Shown here in pieces: positions 43,531 through 53,112 of a DNA stretch of 64,000 bases (position 1 is the stretch's first letter; each line of letters starts with the position of its first letter). The notes beneath the pieces are model-generated. The model had not been told where the DNA came from. It saw only the letters and a list, made by a program, of their open reading frames with translations, and searched no databases. The position numbers and the translations under genes were made by a program. Origin of the DNA: Glaciihabitans arcticus. Its GTDB lineage: Bacteria; Actinomycetota; Actinomycetes; Actinomycetales; Microbacteriaceae. The stretch covers positions 1,550,001-1,614,000 of the forward strand of contig NZ_SISG01000001.1 in the NCBI RefSeq assembly GCF_004310685.1. The letters are read 5' to 3'.

Positions 43531-44414
43531 TCCATGCCCTCCGCTGCCTTGCGTCCACCGGCGAGTTCGACGAACTTCTCCTCGAGGGTCTTGCCATCAC
43601 ACACCTCGGCCATCGGCCCGGACGCGAGCACTGCACCGTTGACGATGACCGCAACCGAGTCGCACACGCGCTCGATCAGGTTCATGGTGTGGCTCGAGAT
43701 GATGATGGTTCCGCCCGCGGCGACGTACTTACGGAGGATGTCGATCACGTTCGCCGCCGATACCGGGTCCACGGATTCGAAGGGCTCATCCAGAACCAGC
43801 ACCCGAGGCGAATGGATCATGGCGGCCGCGAGGGCGAGTTTCTTGGTCATTCCTGCGGAGTAGTCGGTGACCAGGCGGTCGAGGGAGTCCTCGAGGCCGA
43901 AGGCGCTCGCGAGGTCCGCGGTGCGGATGCGCACGGTCGTCTTGTCGAGTCCGCGCAGGATGCCGGAGTAGTAGAGCAGCTGGGCACCGGTGAGGCGGTC
44001 GAACATCCGAAGGCGGTCGGGCAGCACGCCCATCTTGCGCTTAGCGACGACGGGGTCGCTCCATACGTCTGCGCCGTGCACGGTGACGGTTCCCGCGTCG
44101 GGGCGCAGCAAACCGGTGATCATGGAGAGGGTCGTGGTCTTGCCGGCGCCATTCGGACCGACGATGCCGAAGAAGGAACCGGTGGCGATCTCGAGGTCGA
44201 TTCCGGCCACCGCGGTCTTGTCGTCGAAGCGCTTGACCAGGCCGGAAAGCTTGAGCACGACCTCGCGCGGCGCGGCCTCGACGACGGGAGCGACGGGCGT
44301 GGCGACGGGCTTGCGAACGGCAACTGTCGCGCGGGGAGTGCGAGGCTTACGTACTGTCTTGGCTGCGGCACTGGACTTTGACGTTGCCTCAGGCACTACG
44401 GGTTCGGAATCCAC
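43506..44414 (-). CDS. ABC transporter ATPase
   Basis: 302 residues. An unusual Ala/Pro/Lys-rich N-terminal tail of about 55 residues (KPRTPRATVAVRKPVATP) precedes the ATPase. Walker A GPNGAGKTTT, signature YSAGMTKKLALAAAM (a variant of LSGGQ), Walker B VLVLDEPFESVD, switch SSHTMNLIE. GTG 44414 has TACGGT six bases before it. Partner is the overlapping permease. Confidence 0.9.
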   Translation of the reverse strand: MDSEPVVPEATSKSSAAAKTVRKPRTPRATVAVRKPVATPVAPVVEAAPREVVLKLSGLVKRFDDKTAVAGIDLEIATGSFFGIVGPNGAGKTTTLSMITGLLRPDAGTVTVHGADVWSDPVVAKRKMGVLPDRLRMFDRLTGAQLLYYSGILRGLDKTTVRIRTADLASAFGLEDSLDRLVTDYSAGMTKKLALAAAMIHSPRVLVLDEPFESVDPVSAANVIDILRKYVAAGGTIIISSHTMNLIERVCDSVAVIVNGAVLASGPMAEVCDGKTLEEKFVELAGGRKAAEGMEWLHTFSD

Positions 44415-44426
44415 TGGTCAACCGTA
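44415..44426 (-). promoter_or_regulatory. -10 element for leaderless ABC operon transcript
   Basis: TACGGT (44421-44426, minus) plus six bases precedes the GTG at 44414. Confidence 0.42.
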
Positions 44427-44656
44427 CCAATGCGCGGGACCCGCTTCGGAGCTTGCATCACGAAACTGCAACATCCGCGAGGTTTCCATGGAAATAGCAG
44501 CATTCGTCCGTAAGGTTAATCAAGCACAACGAGGTGTCCAGCATTTCTCGTCCAGATGAACAGCAGGCAAACTCCACCGAGTAGCCGTCAACTGAGACGA
44601 GGCGTAATCGCCAATGGGCCGATATACGCATAGATTCACAGTTGAGGAGACACATC

Positions 44657-45349
44657 GTGACTACGCAGATCGTCATTCTGGCCGCCGGTATGGGCAGTCG
44701 TCTGGGCCGCTCGCTTCCCAAGCCTCTCACCGAGCTCGCTGACGGCCGCACCATCATGCAGCAGCAGTTCGACAACATCCACCACGCCTTCGGCAAGAAC
44801 GCGCAGGTCACCGTCGTTGTCGGCTACAAGCTCGAGCACATCATCGAGGCGTTCCCGCAGGCGTCGTTCGTCTACAACGAGCAGTACGACCAGACCAACA
44901 CCTCGAAGAGCCTCATGCGTGCCCTGCAGGCATCCGCTCCCGGCGGTGTGCTCTGGATGAACGGAGACGTCGTCTTCGACCCCGAGGCCCTGGAGCGCGC
45001 AGCCAAGCTCGTCGCCCGCGACCAGTCCTTCGTCTCGGTCAACACCGCGAAGGTCTCCGACGAAGAGGTCAAGTACACCGTGGACGCCGAGGGTTACATC
45101 AAAGAACTCTCCAAGCAGGTCAAGGGCGGCCTCGGCGAGGCCGTCGGCATCAACTTCATCTCGCGTGACGACAAGGCAGTCCTCCTCCGCCAGCTCAAGC
45201 GCGTGGGCGACCAGGACTACTTCGAACGTGGAATAGAGTTGGCCATTGAGCAGGACAAGCTGCACATTGAGCCGGTAGACATCTCGGATCTCTACGCTGT
45301 GGAGATCGACTTCGCGGAAGACCTGGAGCGGGCGAACCTTTTCGTCTGA
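44657..45349 (+). CDS. Sugar/alditol-phosphate nucleotidyltransferase (LicC-like)
   Basis: 230 residues from GTG 44657 with GAGGAGA at 44644-44650. The NTP-transferase opening VILAAGMGSRLGRSLPKPLT, followed by MNGDVVFDPEAL (the metal-binding Asp) and the late YAVEIDFAEDLERA, match the LicC/phosphocholine-cytidylyltransferase-like group. In this setting it probably makes an activated precursor for the wall polymer, CDP-linked by analogy; the exact substrate is open. Confidence 0.87.
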   Translation: MTTQIVILAAGMGSRLGRSLPKPLTELADGRTIMQQQFDNIHHAFGKNAQVTVVVGYKLEHIIEAFPQASFVYNEQYDQTNTSKSLMRALQASAPGGVLWMNGDVVFDPEALERAAKLVARDQSFVSVNTAKVSDEEVKYTVDAEGYIKELSKQVKGGLGEAVGINFISRDDKAVLLRQLKRVGDQDYFERGIELAIEQDKLHIEPVDISDLYAVEIDFAEDLERANLFV

Positions 45350-45386
45350 ACCGACTGAGCGGGAGTCTGCCTCACAGAGGACACCC

Positions 45387-46187
45387 GTGAGCGAAGCAGT
45401 ACCCGAGCGCGCAGCCTGGTCTCCGTTCGCGCGTTACCGTCACACGCTGTTCCTGCTGACGAGCCGCGATCTCAAGGTCCGCTACTCGACGTCTGCGCTC
45501 GGTTACTTCTGGTCGATCCTCGATCCGCTCGTGATGAGCGGCATCTACTACTTCATCTTCGTCGTCGTGTTCCAGCGCGACGATATCGGCGCCTCGCCGT
45601 ACATCGTGTTCCTGCTGTCGGGCCTTTTGCCGTGGATGTGGTTCAACGGCGCGGTGTCCGACTCCACGCGAGCGTTCCTGCGTGGAGCCAAGCTGATCCG
45701 CTCGACCAAGATCCCGCGCACCATCTGGGTGTCGAGCCTCGTGCTCTCCAAGGGCACCGAGTTCATCGCGAGCCTTCCTGTTCTCGCCGTCTTCGCGATC
45801 TTCTCGCACGCTGTACTGCACTGGGAGGCCGTCTACTTCGTGATCGGCATCGTCATCCAGGCGATCCTGACCATCGGAGTCGGGCTCATCGTCGCCCCGT
45901 TGGTCGTGTTCTTCCGCGACCTCGAGCGGGCCATCAAGCTCGCCCTGCGCTTCCTGTTCTACGCCTCCCCCATCATCTATGGCGTGACCGACCTGCCCGC
46001 CGAGCTGCACGTGCTCGCGGCCTTCAACCCGCTGAGCGGCATCTTCTCGCTCTACCGCGGCGCGTTCTTCCCCGAGCAGCTCGACCTGTTCACGATCCTC
46101 GTGTCCGCGGTGATGAGCCTGCTGATCCTCGCGGTCGGCGTCTTCGTCTTCAACCGCAGCGAGCGCGCAGTGCTGAAGGAGATCTAG
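45387..46187 (+). CDS. ABC-2 polysaccharide/teichoic acid export permease (TagG/Wzm-like)
   Basis: 266 residues from GTG, six transmembrane helices. RDLKVRYSTSALGYFWSILD at the N terminus and FYASPIIYGVTDLP, then NPLSGIFSLYRGAFF near the end are signatures of O-antigen/teichoic acid exporters. Overlaps the ATPase start by one base (TAGTG). Confidence 0.93.
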   Translation: MSEAVPERAAWSPFARYRHTLFLLTSRDLKVRYSTSALGYFWSILDPLVMSGIYYFIFVVVFQRDDIGASPYIVFLLSGLLPWMWFNGAVSDSTRAFLRGAKLIRSTKIPRTIWVSSLVLSKGTEFIASLPVLAVFAIFSHAVLHWEAVYFVIGIVIQAILTIGVGLIVAPLVVFFRDLERAIKLALRFLFYASPIIYGVTDLPAELHVLAAFNPLSGIFSLYRGAFFPEQLDLFTILVSAVMSLLILAVGVFVFNRSERAVLKEI

Positions 46188-46927
46188 TGGACGCCCCGGT
46201 CATCACCGTCACCGACGCGGGTATCCGCTTCCGCCGCAACCGCCGCTCGCGTCGCAACTTCAAGGATCTCTTCGCCGGCCGCAAGCGCCGCACGCTGCCC
46301 GGCGAGTTCTGGGCACTGCGGGGAGTCAGCTTCACCGTGCAACAGGGCGAGGCGATCGGCGTGGTCGGTCGCAATGGCCAGGGCAAGTCCACACTGCTCA
46401 AGCTGGTCGCCGAGGTGATCCTCCCCGACGAGGGCAAGGTGAAGGTGCATGAGGGCGTTGCTCCCCTCATCGAAATCACCGGAGGCTTCGTCGACGACCT
46501 GACGGTTCGGGATAACGTCTACCTCACGGCCGGCCTGCACGGAATGAAGAAGTCCGAGATCGCGGCAAGCTTCGACGAGATCATCGAGTTCGCGGAGATC
46601 GGCGACTTCCTCGACACCCCCTACAAGCACCTCTCGAGTGGCATGAAGGTGCGCATCGCGTTCGCCGTGATCTCCCGACTGGAAGAGCCGATCATCCTCG
46701 TCGACGAAGTTCTCGCGGTCGGCGACAAGGGTTTCCGCGACAAGTGCTACCGACGCATCGAGGAGCTTCTGGCCGGGGGTCGCACCCTGTTCTTCGTCTC
46801 CCACAATGAGAAGGACCTGCGCCGGTTCTGCACGCGTGGCCTCTACCTCGACAAGGGCAAGCTCGTCATCGACGGCCCCATCAACGACGTGCTGAAGCAG
46901 TACAACGCGGACTATGGAGTCGCCTGA
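46187..46927 (+). CDS. Polysaccharide/teichoic acid export ATPase (TagH/Wzt-like)
   Basis: 246 residues from GTG sharing a base with the permease stop. The segment before the P-loop (NRRSRRNFKDLFAGRKRRTL) is typical of this exporter type. Walker A GRNGQGKST, signature HLSSGMKVRIAFAV, Walker B IILVDEVLAVGD, switch VSHNEKDL. Short C terminus without a Wzt glycan-binding domain. Confidence 0.94.
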   Translation: MDAPVITVTDAGIRFRRNRRSRRNFKDLFAGRKRRTLPGEFWALRGVSFTVQQGEAIGVVGRNGQGKSTLLKLVAEVILPDEGKVKVHEGVAPLIEITGGFVDDLTVRDNVYLTAGLHGMKKSEIAASFDEIIEFAEIGDFLDTPYKHLSSGMKVRIAFAVISRLEEPIILVDEVLAVGDKGFRDKCYRRIEELLAGGRTLFFVSHNEKDLRRFCTRGLYLDKGKLVIDGPINDVLKQYNADYGVA

Positions 46928-46989
46928 GTGCCCAGCTTCGGCCTTCCGCCGTTGAATATGATTGAGGCCCCCATCCGGTCGGAGGCAGC

Positions 46990-47814
46990 ATGAGCAACAC
47001 ACCCACACCCGTCACGGGCACGAACCGTTTTGTCGTGGGCGGCATCGATCGGGTGCTCACCGTGCAGCGTCCGGTTGTGCTCGCCCACCTTCGCGCGATT
47101 CGCGCGAGCAAGCCGAATGCGACACCGCAGGAGGTGATCGTCATCCTCGAGCGACGCTACCTCGCAGCAGTCACCACGGGCGGTGCGCTCGTGGGCGCGA
47201 GTGCGGTCATCCCGGCCGTCGGTGTGGGCGCGTCTCTCGCGCTGTCAGCCGTCGAGACCGGCGGGTTCCTCGAGGCGAGCGCGCTGTTCGCGCAGTCGGT
47301 GACCGAGGTGCACGGCATCGCCGTCGACGACCCCGATCGCGCGCGGGCGCTCGTTATGACCCTCATTCTCGGATCGGCCGGCACGGATCTCGTCAAGCAG
47401 CTCGCCGGCCAGGCATCGGGCGGGGCCGGGCGCGACGTGTTCTGGGGCGAGATGCTCGCCAAGAACCTGCCGAAGGCCGCGATGGGCAGGATCGCCGACC
47501 AGATCAAGAAGTCGTTTATGAAGCGGTTCGCCGCGACGCAGAGCACGAACATCATCGGTCGCGCCATCCCATTCGGTATCGGAGCCGTCGTCGGCGGAAC
47601 GGGCAACCACATCCTCGGCCGGCAGATCATTCGGGCGTCGCGCGAGGCGTTCCGCGCGCCCGGGCTCGAGTTTCCCGAGATCCTCGCGATTCGCGTGCGC
47701 GAGCCCAGGCTCCCGATGCGGGCCCGCGTGAAGGCGCGTCGCGAGATGCGCGCGATCGAGGCGGCGGCGCCCACGTCAGAAGGCCCCGACGCCGACATCA
47801 CCTCAGCGCCCTAA
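46990..47814 (+). CDS. Hypothetical protein, possibly EcsC-like
   Basis: 274 residues, with GGAGG upstream of the ATG. Two hydrophobic glycine-rich stretches (TTGGALVGASAVIPAVGVGA and IPFGIGAVVGGTGNHIL) and a basic C terminus. The layout recalls EcsC-family proteins but I cannot confirm it. Follows the exporter genes by about 60 bases and may be co-transcribed. Confidence 0.65.
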   Translation: MSNTPTPVTGTNRFVVGGIDRVLTVQRPVVLAHLRAIRASKPNATPQEVIVILERRYLAAVTTGGALVGASAVIPAVGVGASLALSAVETGGFLEASALFAQSVTEVHGIAVDDPDRARALVMTLILGSAGTDLVKQLAGQASGGAGRDVFWGEMLAKNLPKAAMGRIADQIKKSFMKRFAATQSTNIIGRAIPFGIGAVVGGTGNHILGRQIIRASREAFRAPGLEFPEILAIRVREPRLPMRARVKARREMRAIEAAAPTSEGPDADITSAP

Positions 47815-47881
47815 CGGTTTTCGCACAAACTCGCCGCCTTCGCCCCGCGAGTTGGTCCGAAATCCGCGAGTGCGCGCTGCG

Positions 47882-48838
47882 TCAGCCGACGAGGAGCCTG
47901 CGCAGCGCGGCATCCGCGCTGCCTGAGCCGGAGTCGAGCGTTATCCCGCGTCGATAAAGTTTGACGATGCGCGGATCGACGTAGCTTTTCTTCGCGATAG
48001 CGGGGGTGTTGCCGAGGGCGTCCGCAGCGTCGCGCATGGCCTGGGCGAGGGCGCGCTGGCGGCCCGTGCGGGTGCGCTCCGGGCCGTGGCCGGCGAGGCT
48101 CTCGGCCGCCGCGATCGTGCCCCGCAGGGTGCGGAAGTCCTTGGCGGTGAACTGCCCGCCGGTGACCTCGCGGACGTAGTCGTTGATCTCCTCTGCGGCG
48201 AGAGGATGCCACTCACCGTCGCTCTTCCAGGCGAGCAGCCGGGCGTTGGGTCCGCGGCGCTTGAGGGTCATGATGAACGCGGCGAGGTCCTCATCCTTGA
48301 TCTCGGAGCTCCACGCGTGCCCGCTCTTGGCGGGGAAACTCAGCTCAACGGTATCGCCGCCGGATACACGCGCGTGAGCGCAGAGCAGGGTCGAGAGTCC
48401 GTGGCTGCCGTTCGTCTCGGCGTAGCGCTCGGATCCGATGCGCAGGGCGCCGGTGTCCAGCATGCGGAAGGCTGCGCCGAGCGCACGCTCCTCGGTGGCG
48501 CCGTTGCTGCGCAGGTCGACGGTGACCCGCCGGCGCGCGCCGGGCAGGGCCGCGGCGAGGTCGAGGGCGCGATCGAACTTGGCCTTGTCCTTCGTCTCGC
48601 GCCACTGCGAGTGGTAGATGTACTGGCGGCGCCCGGCGACGTCTACGCCCGTCGCCTGGATGTGGCTGTTCGGGTGCGGGGCGATCCAGACGTCGCTCCA
48701 CGCGGGCGGGATGGCGAGGTCCTCGATGCGGCTGCGATCGGTCTCGAGTAGACCGGGGCCGGAATACGAGAAGCCCGTGCCCTTCTTCTGCCTGGTGAAG
48801 CCCGGCTTGGTGAGGTTGCTGCGGCGGAGTCGAGGCAT
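47882..48838 (-). CDS. DNA topoisomerase IB (poxvirus-like)
   Basis: 318 residues from ATG 48838 (TACCGT six bases before it). KGTGFSYSG and LAIPPAWSDVWIAPHPNSHI open the bacterial topoisomerase IB fold. The catalytic pentad region includes LRIGSERYAETNGSHGLSTL, DFRTLRGTIAA and the C-terminal KSYVDPRIVKLY with the nucleophile Tyr. Relaxes supercoils by a 3'-phosphotyrosine link. Functionally unrelated to the wall genes around it. Confidence 0.94.
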   Translation of the reverse strand: MPRLRRSNLTKPGFTRQKKGTGFSYSGPGLLETDRSRIEDLAIPPAWSDVWIAPHPNSHIQATGVDVAGRRQYIYHSQWRETKDKAKFDRALDLAAALPGARRRVTVDLRSNGATEERALGAAFRMLDTGALRIGSERYAETNGSHGLSTLLCAHARVSGGDTVELSFPAKSGHAWSSEIKDEDLAAFIMTLKRRGPNARLLAWKSDGEWHPLAAEEINDYVREVTGGQFTAKDFRTLRGTIAAAESLAGHGPERTRTGRQRALAQAMRDAADALGNTPAIAKKSYVDPRIVKLYRRGITLDSGSGSADAALRRLLVG

Positions 48839-48850
48839 GGTTCGACGGTA
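48839..48850 (-). promoter_or_regulatory. -10 element for leaderless topoisomerase transcript
   Basis: TACCGT (48845-48850, minus) plus six bases precedes the ATG at 48838 and selects that start. Confidence 0.45.
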
Positions 48851-48890
48851 CGCGGAGGCCACTGCCGCCGTCAGGCCATTATGCGAACTC

Positions 48891-50192
48891 TCAGTCGTTG
48901 TCCGCCGGCATCTGGTCTTCGTCCTCGTCGTTGCCGAACGGGTCGGATTCACTCTGCCTGCGGTCGCCGGAGTGGATGACCTCGTTGCGCTCCCATTCGG
49001 CCGCGAGCTGCTCGACGGCAGCATGGAACCGCGCCGTCGCAGCGCCCGGTGTGGTGTCGCCGAAGTGCCGGGTCACCCAGTACTCGAGGGACGCCTTCGC
49101 CTCATCGCTGTGCTGCACGCGATCAACGATCGAGATGATGTCCCCCGCGTCAGAGGCGAGCAGCCACTCGCAGGCGCCCAGGTAGCCCGATTCGTCCACG
49201 TCGGCGAGGTCGGACTGCGGTCGCGCGACCAGAAGCGGCTTACCCACGGCCAGCCGGTCGTAGACCATCGCGGAGACGTCGGTGATCGCGACATCCGCCG
49301 CAGCAAGCTGCCAGCCGAGGTCGGGGCCGTCATCGAACACGTGCTGCGCCGTGCGGTCGGCGGCGTTCGCGGCGGCGATGGCTGCGATGATGCGCTCGTT
49401 GGCGGCGCGGTAGTCGGCGTCGATCACACCACTGCGCGGGTGCGGCCGGTAGATGACGCGGTGTGCGCCGCTCGCGAGCAGCGAGTCGACGAGTGTGACG
49501 CCGTGCGAGGCGATTGATCCGTAGGACGCCGCTTCGCGGTCACCTTCCCAGGTCGGTGCGTAGAGCACAACCGTTCGCTCATCGGGCGTGTACGGCAGTT
49601 CGCCCGCGAAGTGGTCGGCCTGCGGTCGGCCGATCTGGATGGTCTTGCGCGTCGCATCGAAGTCCCACAGTTTGCGGGTCAGGCGATCGTGCGCAGCCTG
49701 GCCGGCGATCAGGCTGTAGTCGTAGGCCTTGAACTGGTTCGTGGTCATGTACATCTTGTCGCTCTCACCGTGGTTGATGAAAACGTGCCACATGCGCCCG
49801 TACCGGAACATCTGGAAGTTCTTGGAGTTCTGGTTCACGTAGAAGACAATCTGGATGTCGTGCTGCTGCACGAAGTTCTCAAGGTCCACGACTTTGCGCA
49901 GATAGACGGTCGGCACGGGGGCCTCGTCCCACAGGTCGAGGGTGGTGCCCGGCGAGCGCCCGATGATCGCGACCGGCCAGCGCTTCGACAGTTCGGCGAG
50001 CGGCGCGTACCACTGTCGGATCTGGTACATGTTCACCCGGGTGTCCGCGAAGTAGACGGCGATCTTGATGGTGCCGGGTGCGGGCGGCGTCAGGACGGCG
50101 AGCTTCTCCTGTACGGCGCGACGATTGCGGCGAGACCGGAAGATGTTTCGCAGCACCCGCCGGGCGGACTTTATATCGTTCAGAAGAGGCAC
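48891..50192 (-). CDS. CDP-glycerol glycerophosphotransferase family protein
   Basis: 433 residues from GTG 50192. TagB/TagF-type GT-B enzyme: FINHGESDKMYMTTNQ (acceptor-side His), VVLYAPTWEGDRE, VIYRPHPRSG and ITDVSAMVYDRLAVGKPLLV (donor-binding). It adds glycerol-phosphate or a similar unit from a CDP donor to a wall polymer. Upstream frames to 50321 would overlap the divergent tandem enzyme and are unlikely. Acidic C-terminal tail. Confidence 0.9.
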   Translation of the reverse strand: MPLLNDIKSARRVLRNIFRSRRNRRAVQEKLAVLTPPAPGTIKIAVYFADTRVNMYQIRQWYAPLAELSKRWPVAIIGRSPGTTLDLWDEAPVPTVYLRKVVDLENFVQQHDIQIVFYVNQNSKNFQMFRYGRMWHVFINHGESDKMYMTTNQFKAYDYSLIAGQAAHDRLTRKLWDFDATRKTIQIGRPQADHFAGELPYTPDERTVVLYAPTWEGDREAASYGSIASHGVTLVDSLLASGAHRVIYRPHPRSGVIDADYRAANERIIAAIAAANAADRTAQHVFDDGPDLGWQLAAADVAITDVSAMVYDRLAVGKPLLVARPQSDLADVDESGYLGACEWLLASDAGDIISIVDRVQHSDEAKASLEYWVTRHFGDTTPGAATARFHAAVEQLAAEWERNEVIHSGDRRQSESDPFGNDEDEDQMPADND

Positions 50193-50264
50193 CCTGCGAT
50201 TAAACCAGTCGATACCGCGGCGCCCGCAACCGGCCCCCACACCGTTACCCACCCGATACCGGCT

Positions 50265-50277
50265 GTTACCCTGAGTC
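50265..50277 (+). promoter_or_regulatory. Extended -10 of the tandem glycerophosphotransferase gene
   Basis: TGTTACCCT ends five bases before the GTG at 50278; the TG extension and position fit a leaderless mRNA. The divergent gene starts only 85 bases away. Confidence 0.42.
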
Positions 50278-53055
50278 GTGCCACGATCCACCGCCCCGAA
50301 CGCGTTCTCCCGCGCGAACACCGCGAAGATCCTGGCGCTCCCGGTCTATGCGGCGGGTGTGCTCGCAAGCCTGGTCGTGCCGCGCCGACAGGACTTGTGG
50401 GTGTTCGGCTGCGGCTCCGGTATCGGCGAGGGCGCCCTCCCCCTGCTGCGGTTCGCGCGGGAGCAGGATCCTTCGCGCAGCTACCTCTGGCTGGCCCGTG
50501 ACGAGCGTGATCTCGCGGCCGCCGCAGCCCTCGGCGTACCCGCCGTGCTCAAGCTGTCGTGGCGCGGCTTCTGGGCCACCCTGCGCGCTCGCGTTCTTGT
50601 CGTCACCCACGGTCTCGGCGACGCCAACCGCTACGCAACCCGCGGTGCGTTCGTCGTGCAGTTGTGGCACGGTATACCGCTCAAGCTCATCAATCTCGAC
50701 TCCCCCGTGACCACGAGCAGCAGCACGGGGCTGCTCAGCCGCATCCTCGGGCGCATGTACCGCCTCGCCGCCTCCACCATCGCGCTGATGCCTGCCGCAT
50801 CCGAGCTCGCTGCCGCCCGCCTGCGCACGGCGTTCGGGCTGCCGGCGAACCGCGTAGTAGTCACGGGCGACCCACGCGACGACGTGCTCGCGCTCGAGAG
50901 TGCTGGCGAAGCGCGCTCCCGCCTGTTCTCGGCCCTCGGCATCGCCGACGGTGGCCGGCGCATCGTGATGTACGCGCCCACGTGGCGGGACGGTGCGGCG
51001 GACCCAGGCATCCCTTCCGCCTCGGAGTGGGAGCGAATCGCGAGCTGGTTGGCTGCCACCGAATCGCTGCTCGTGGTGCGACCGCACCCGCTCGGGGTGG
51101 GCGATTATGCCGCGGCGACGGGGGCACGGGGCATCCACCTACTGCTCGCCAGGGCGCAGAGCGACGTGACACCGGTGCTGGGCGCCGTCGATGTGCTGCT
51201 CACCGACTATTCGTCGATCGCGTTCGACTTCTCCCTCACCGGGCGACCGATCGCCTTCCTCTCCCCCGACCTTGCCGACTACGAGAAGAGTCGCGGGCTG
51301 TACGAGCCCTATGCGGCGTTCAGCGGCGGCACGGAGGCGTCATCCTGGACCGGGCTTCTCGACCTGCTCGAGGCAGCGGATGCAACGCCAGAAGGCTGGG
51401 AATTGCTCGCCGCCCACAGCCGCGAGCTCGCCGCACGCCACTTCGCGTTCCGAGACGGGCAGAATACTGCGAGAGTGTATGCAGAGATCACCACCCGGCT
51501 GAAAGAACAACCCATGACCTCCACGCTTCCCGTCGGCGCGACGCTGCCCGACGCGATCATCGACTCGGTGACGCTCACGACGACGACTGAGCCCATTGTC
51601 ACGGTCACCGGACTGCGGTCGACGGGCGAGCCGGTTGCGGCCACCCTGCGCGGCCCACGCTTCGAGGTTCCCGGGGAAATCGAGCTCACCCCGGAGCGCT
51701 GGAGCGTCACCTTCCCGCTGCTGGTCTCCCGCTGGCACGGTCCTCTCCTCCCCCTCCCCTCCGGCCAGTACGTTCTCGACCTCGCCACTGCCGATGCCGC
51801 CATCGTCTCCACGGGCATCCCCGCCGAGCTCCCCGAGCCGCAGCTTCTCGACGAGCTGTTCCGCATCTCCATCGGTGCAGCGGATGCAGCGCCCGCCCGT
51901 CTCGCGATCACCCTCGCTCCACCGCTCACCGACAACGAGCTCGGGCCCGCGCGGCAGGCGGCCCTCGAGGCCGTCTACCGGAGCGCGAAGCCCACGCCCC
52001 TCGACGCCGTCTTCTTCGAGAGCTTTTACGGTCAGAACGCGTCGTGCAACCCCCGTGGCATCGACCGCGCCATCGCGGAGCTGCGTCCGCAGACCGCCCG
52101 CTACTGGAGCACGGTCGACGCCTCCGTGGAGGTGCCGGAAGGCGCGACGCGCATCATCGAGGGCAGTGAGGAGTGGTGGCGGGTGCGTGCCAGTGCCCGA
52201 CTGCTCGTCGTCAACGACTGGCTGCGCAAGCGCTACCGCAAGCGCGAACACCAGCGGGTGCTGCAGACCTGGCACGGCACTCCGCTCAAGAAGATCGCGC
52301 TCAGCCGCCCGAACGTGGGACTGCGCACCGCCATCGCGACGGTTCTCGAAGGCGCTCGTTGGAACATCCTGCTCGCGCAGAATCCGCACAGCGCCTCGAT
52401 CCTGCGTCGCGCGTATGCCTTCACCGGCCGGATCTGGCAGGAGGGCTACCCCCGGGATGACGTGCTGCAGGGCGGCGATGCCGCCGCGGTTCGGGCGAGG
52501 CTGGGCATCCCGAACGACGTCACCGTGCTGCTGTACGCGCCGACCTGGCGCGACGACCGGCCGGAGCACATCGACCACCTCGACGTCGCGGCCTTCACGG
52601 ACGCGCTCGGACCCGGCTACCTGACGCTGATCCGCGGGCATTCGCGCACGCTGCGACCCGGGCGCGACGTGCGCGCGAGCAATGTGCTCGACGTGACCGG
52701 CTACCCGGATGTGTCGGATCTCTTCCTCGTCGCCGACGCCCTCATCACCGACTACTCGTCGGTGATGTTCGACTTCAGCGTCACCGGCAAGCCGGTGTAC
52801 TTCTTCGCGCCCGACCTCGAGCACTACCGCGAGCAGCTGCGCGGCTTCTACTTCGACCTCGACGAGGTGGCCCTCGGGCCGGTCGTGCAGGACCCCGACA
52901 CGCTTGTGCAACTCGTGCGTGACAGTGACGCTGTGCAGGAGCAGTACGCGGGACGCTACGCGGCCTGGCTGGAGCGTTTCAATCCGCGCGATGACGGCGA
53001 GTCGGCCAACCGCGTGGTGCGCCGGCTCGAGGCCGAAGGCATCCTGCCCTCCTAA
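50278..53055 (+). CDS. Tandem CDP-glycerol glycerophosphotransferase
   Basis: 925 residues with two complete TagF-like modules. Module 1 (about 1-410): LWHGIPLKLINLD, GDPRDDVLAL, VMYAPTWRDG, VVRPHPLG, LLTDYSSIAFDFSLTGRP. Module 2 (about 570-925): TWHGTPLKKIAL, EGYPRDDVL, LLYAPTWRDDR, LIRGHSRT, ITDYSSVMFDFSVTGKP. The modules differ enough to be old duplicates or to act on different acceptors. A beta-rich linker (about 410-560) separates them. Likely polymerase or primase-plus-polymerase for a poly(polyol-phosphate) wall polymer. GTG start with an extended -10 just upstream. Confidence 0.92.
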   Translation: MPRSTAPNAFSRANTAKILALPVYAAGVLASLVVPRRQDLWVFGCGSGIGEGALPLLRFAREQDPSRSYLWLARDERDLAAAAALGVPAVLKLSWRGFWATLRARVLVVTHGLGDANRYATRGAFVVQLWHGIPLKLINLDSPVTTSSSTGLLSRILGRMYRLAASTIALMPAASELAAARLRTAFGLPANRVVVTGDPRDDVLALESAGEARSRLFSALGIADGGRRIVMYAPTWRDGAADPGIPSASEWERIASWLAATESLLVVRPHPLGVGDYAAATGARGIHLLLARAQSDVTPVLGAVDVLLTDYSSIAFDFSLTGRPIAFLSPDLADYEKSRGLYEPYAAFSGGTEASSWTGLLDLLEAADATPEGWELLAAHSRELAARHFAFRDGQNTARVYAEITTRLKEQPMTSTLPVGATLPDAIIDSVTLTTTTEPIVTVTGLRSTGEPVAATLRGPRFEVPGEIELTPERWSVTFPLLVSRWHGPLLPLPSGQYVLDLATADAAIVSTGIPAELPEPQLLDELFRISIGAADAAPARLAITLAPPLTDNELGPARQAALEAVYRSAKPTPLDAVFFESFYGQNASCNPRGIDRAIAELRPQTARYWSTVDASVEVPEGATRIIEGSEEWWRVRASARLLVVNDWLRKRYRKREHQRVLQTWHGTPLKKIALSRPNVGLRTAIATVLEGARWNILLAQNPHSASILRRAYAFTGRIWQEGYPRDDVLQGGDAAAVRARLGIPNDVTVLLYAPTWRDDRPEHIDHLDVAAFTDALGPGYLTLIRGHSRTLRPGRDVRASNVLDVTGYPDVSDLFLVADALITDYSSVMFDFSVTGKPVYFFAPDLEHYREQLRGFYFDLDEVALGPVVQDPDTLVQLVRDSDAVQEQYAGRYAAWLERFNPRDDGESANRVVRRLEAEGILPS

Positions 53056-53112
53056 GCCCGGTGGTCGAGCGAAGCCGAGACCAGGTCGAACGGAACCGAG
53101 ACCAGACGGCCG

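Noticed and set aside
41869-43863. Long plus-strand frame (664 codons, Arg/Asp/His-rich)
   Set aside because: Antisense to the ABC membrane protein; low-complexity composition and no family.
51340-52911. Minus-strand frame of 523 codons
   Set aside because: Antisense shadow of the tandem glycerophosphotransferase.
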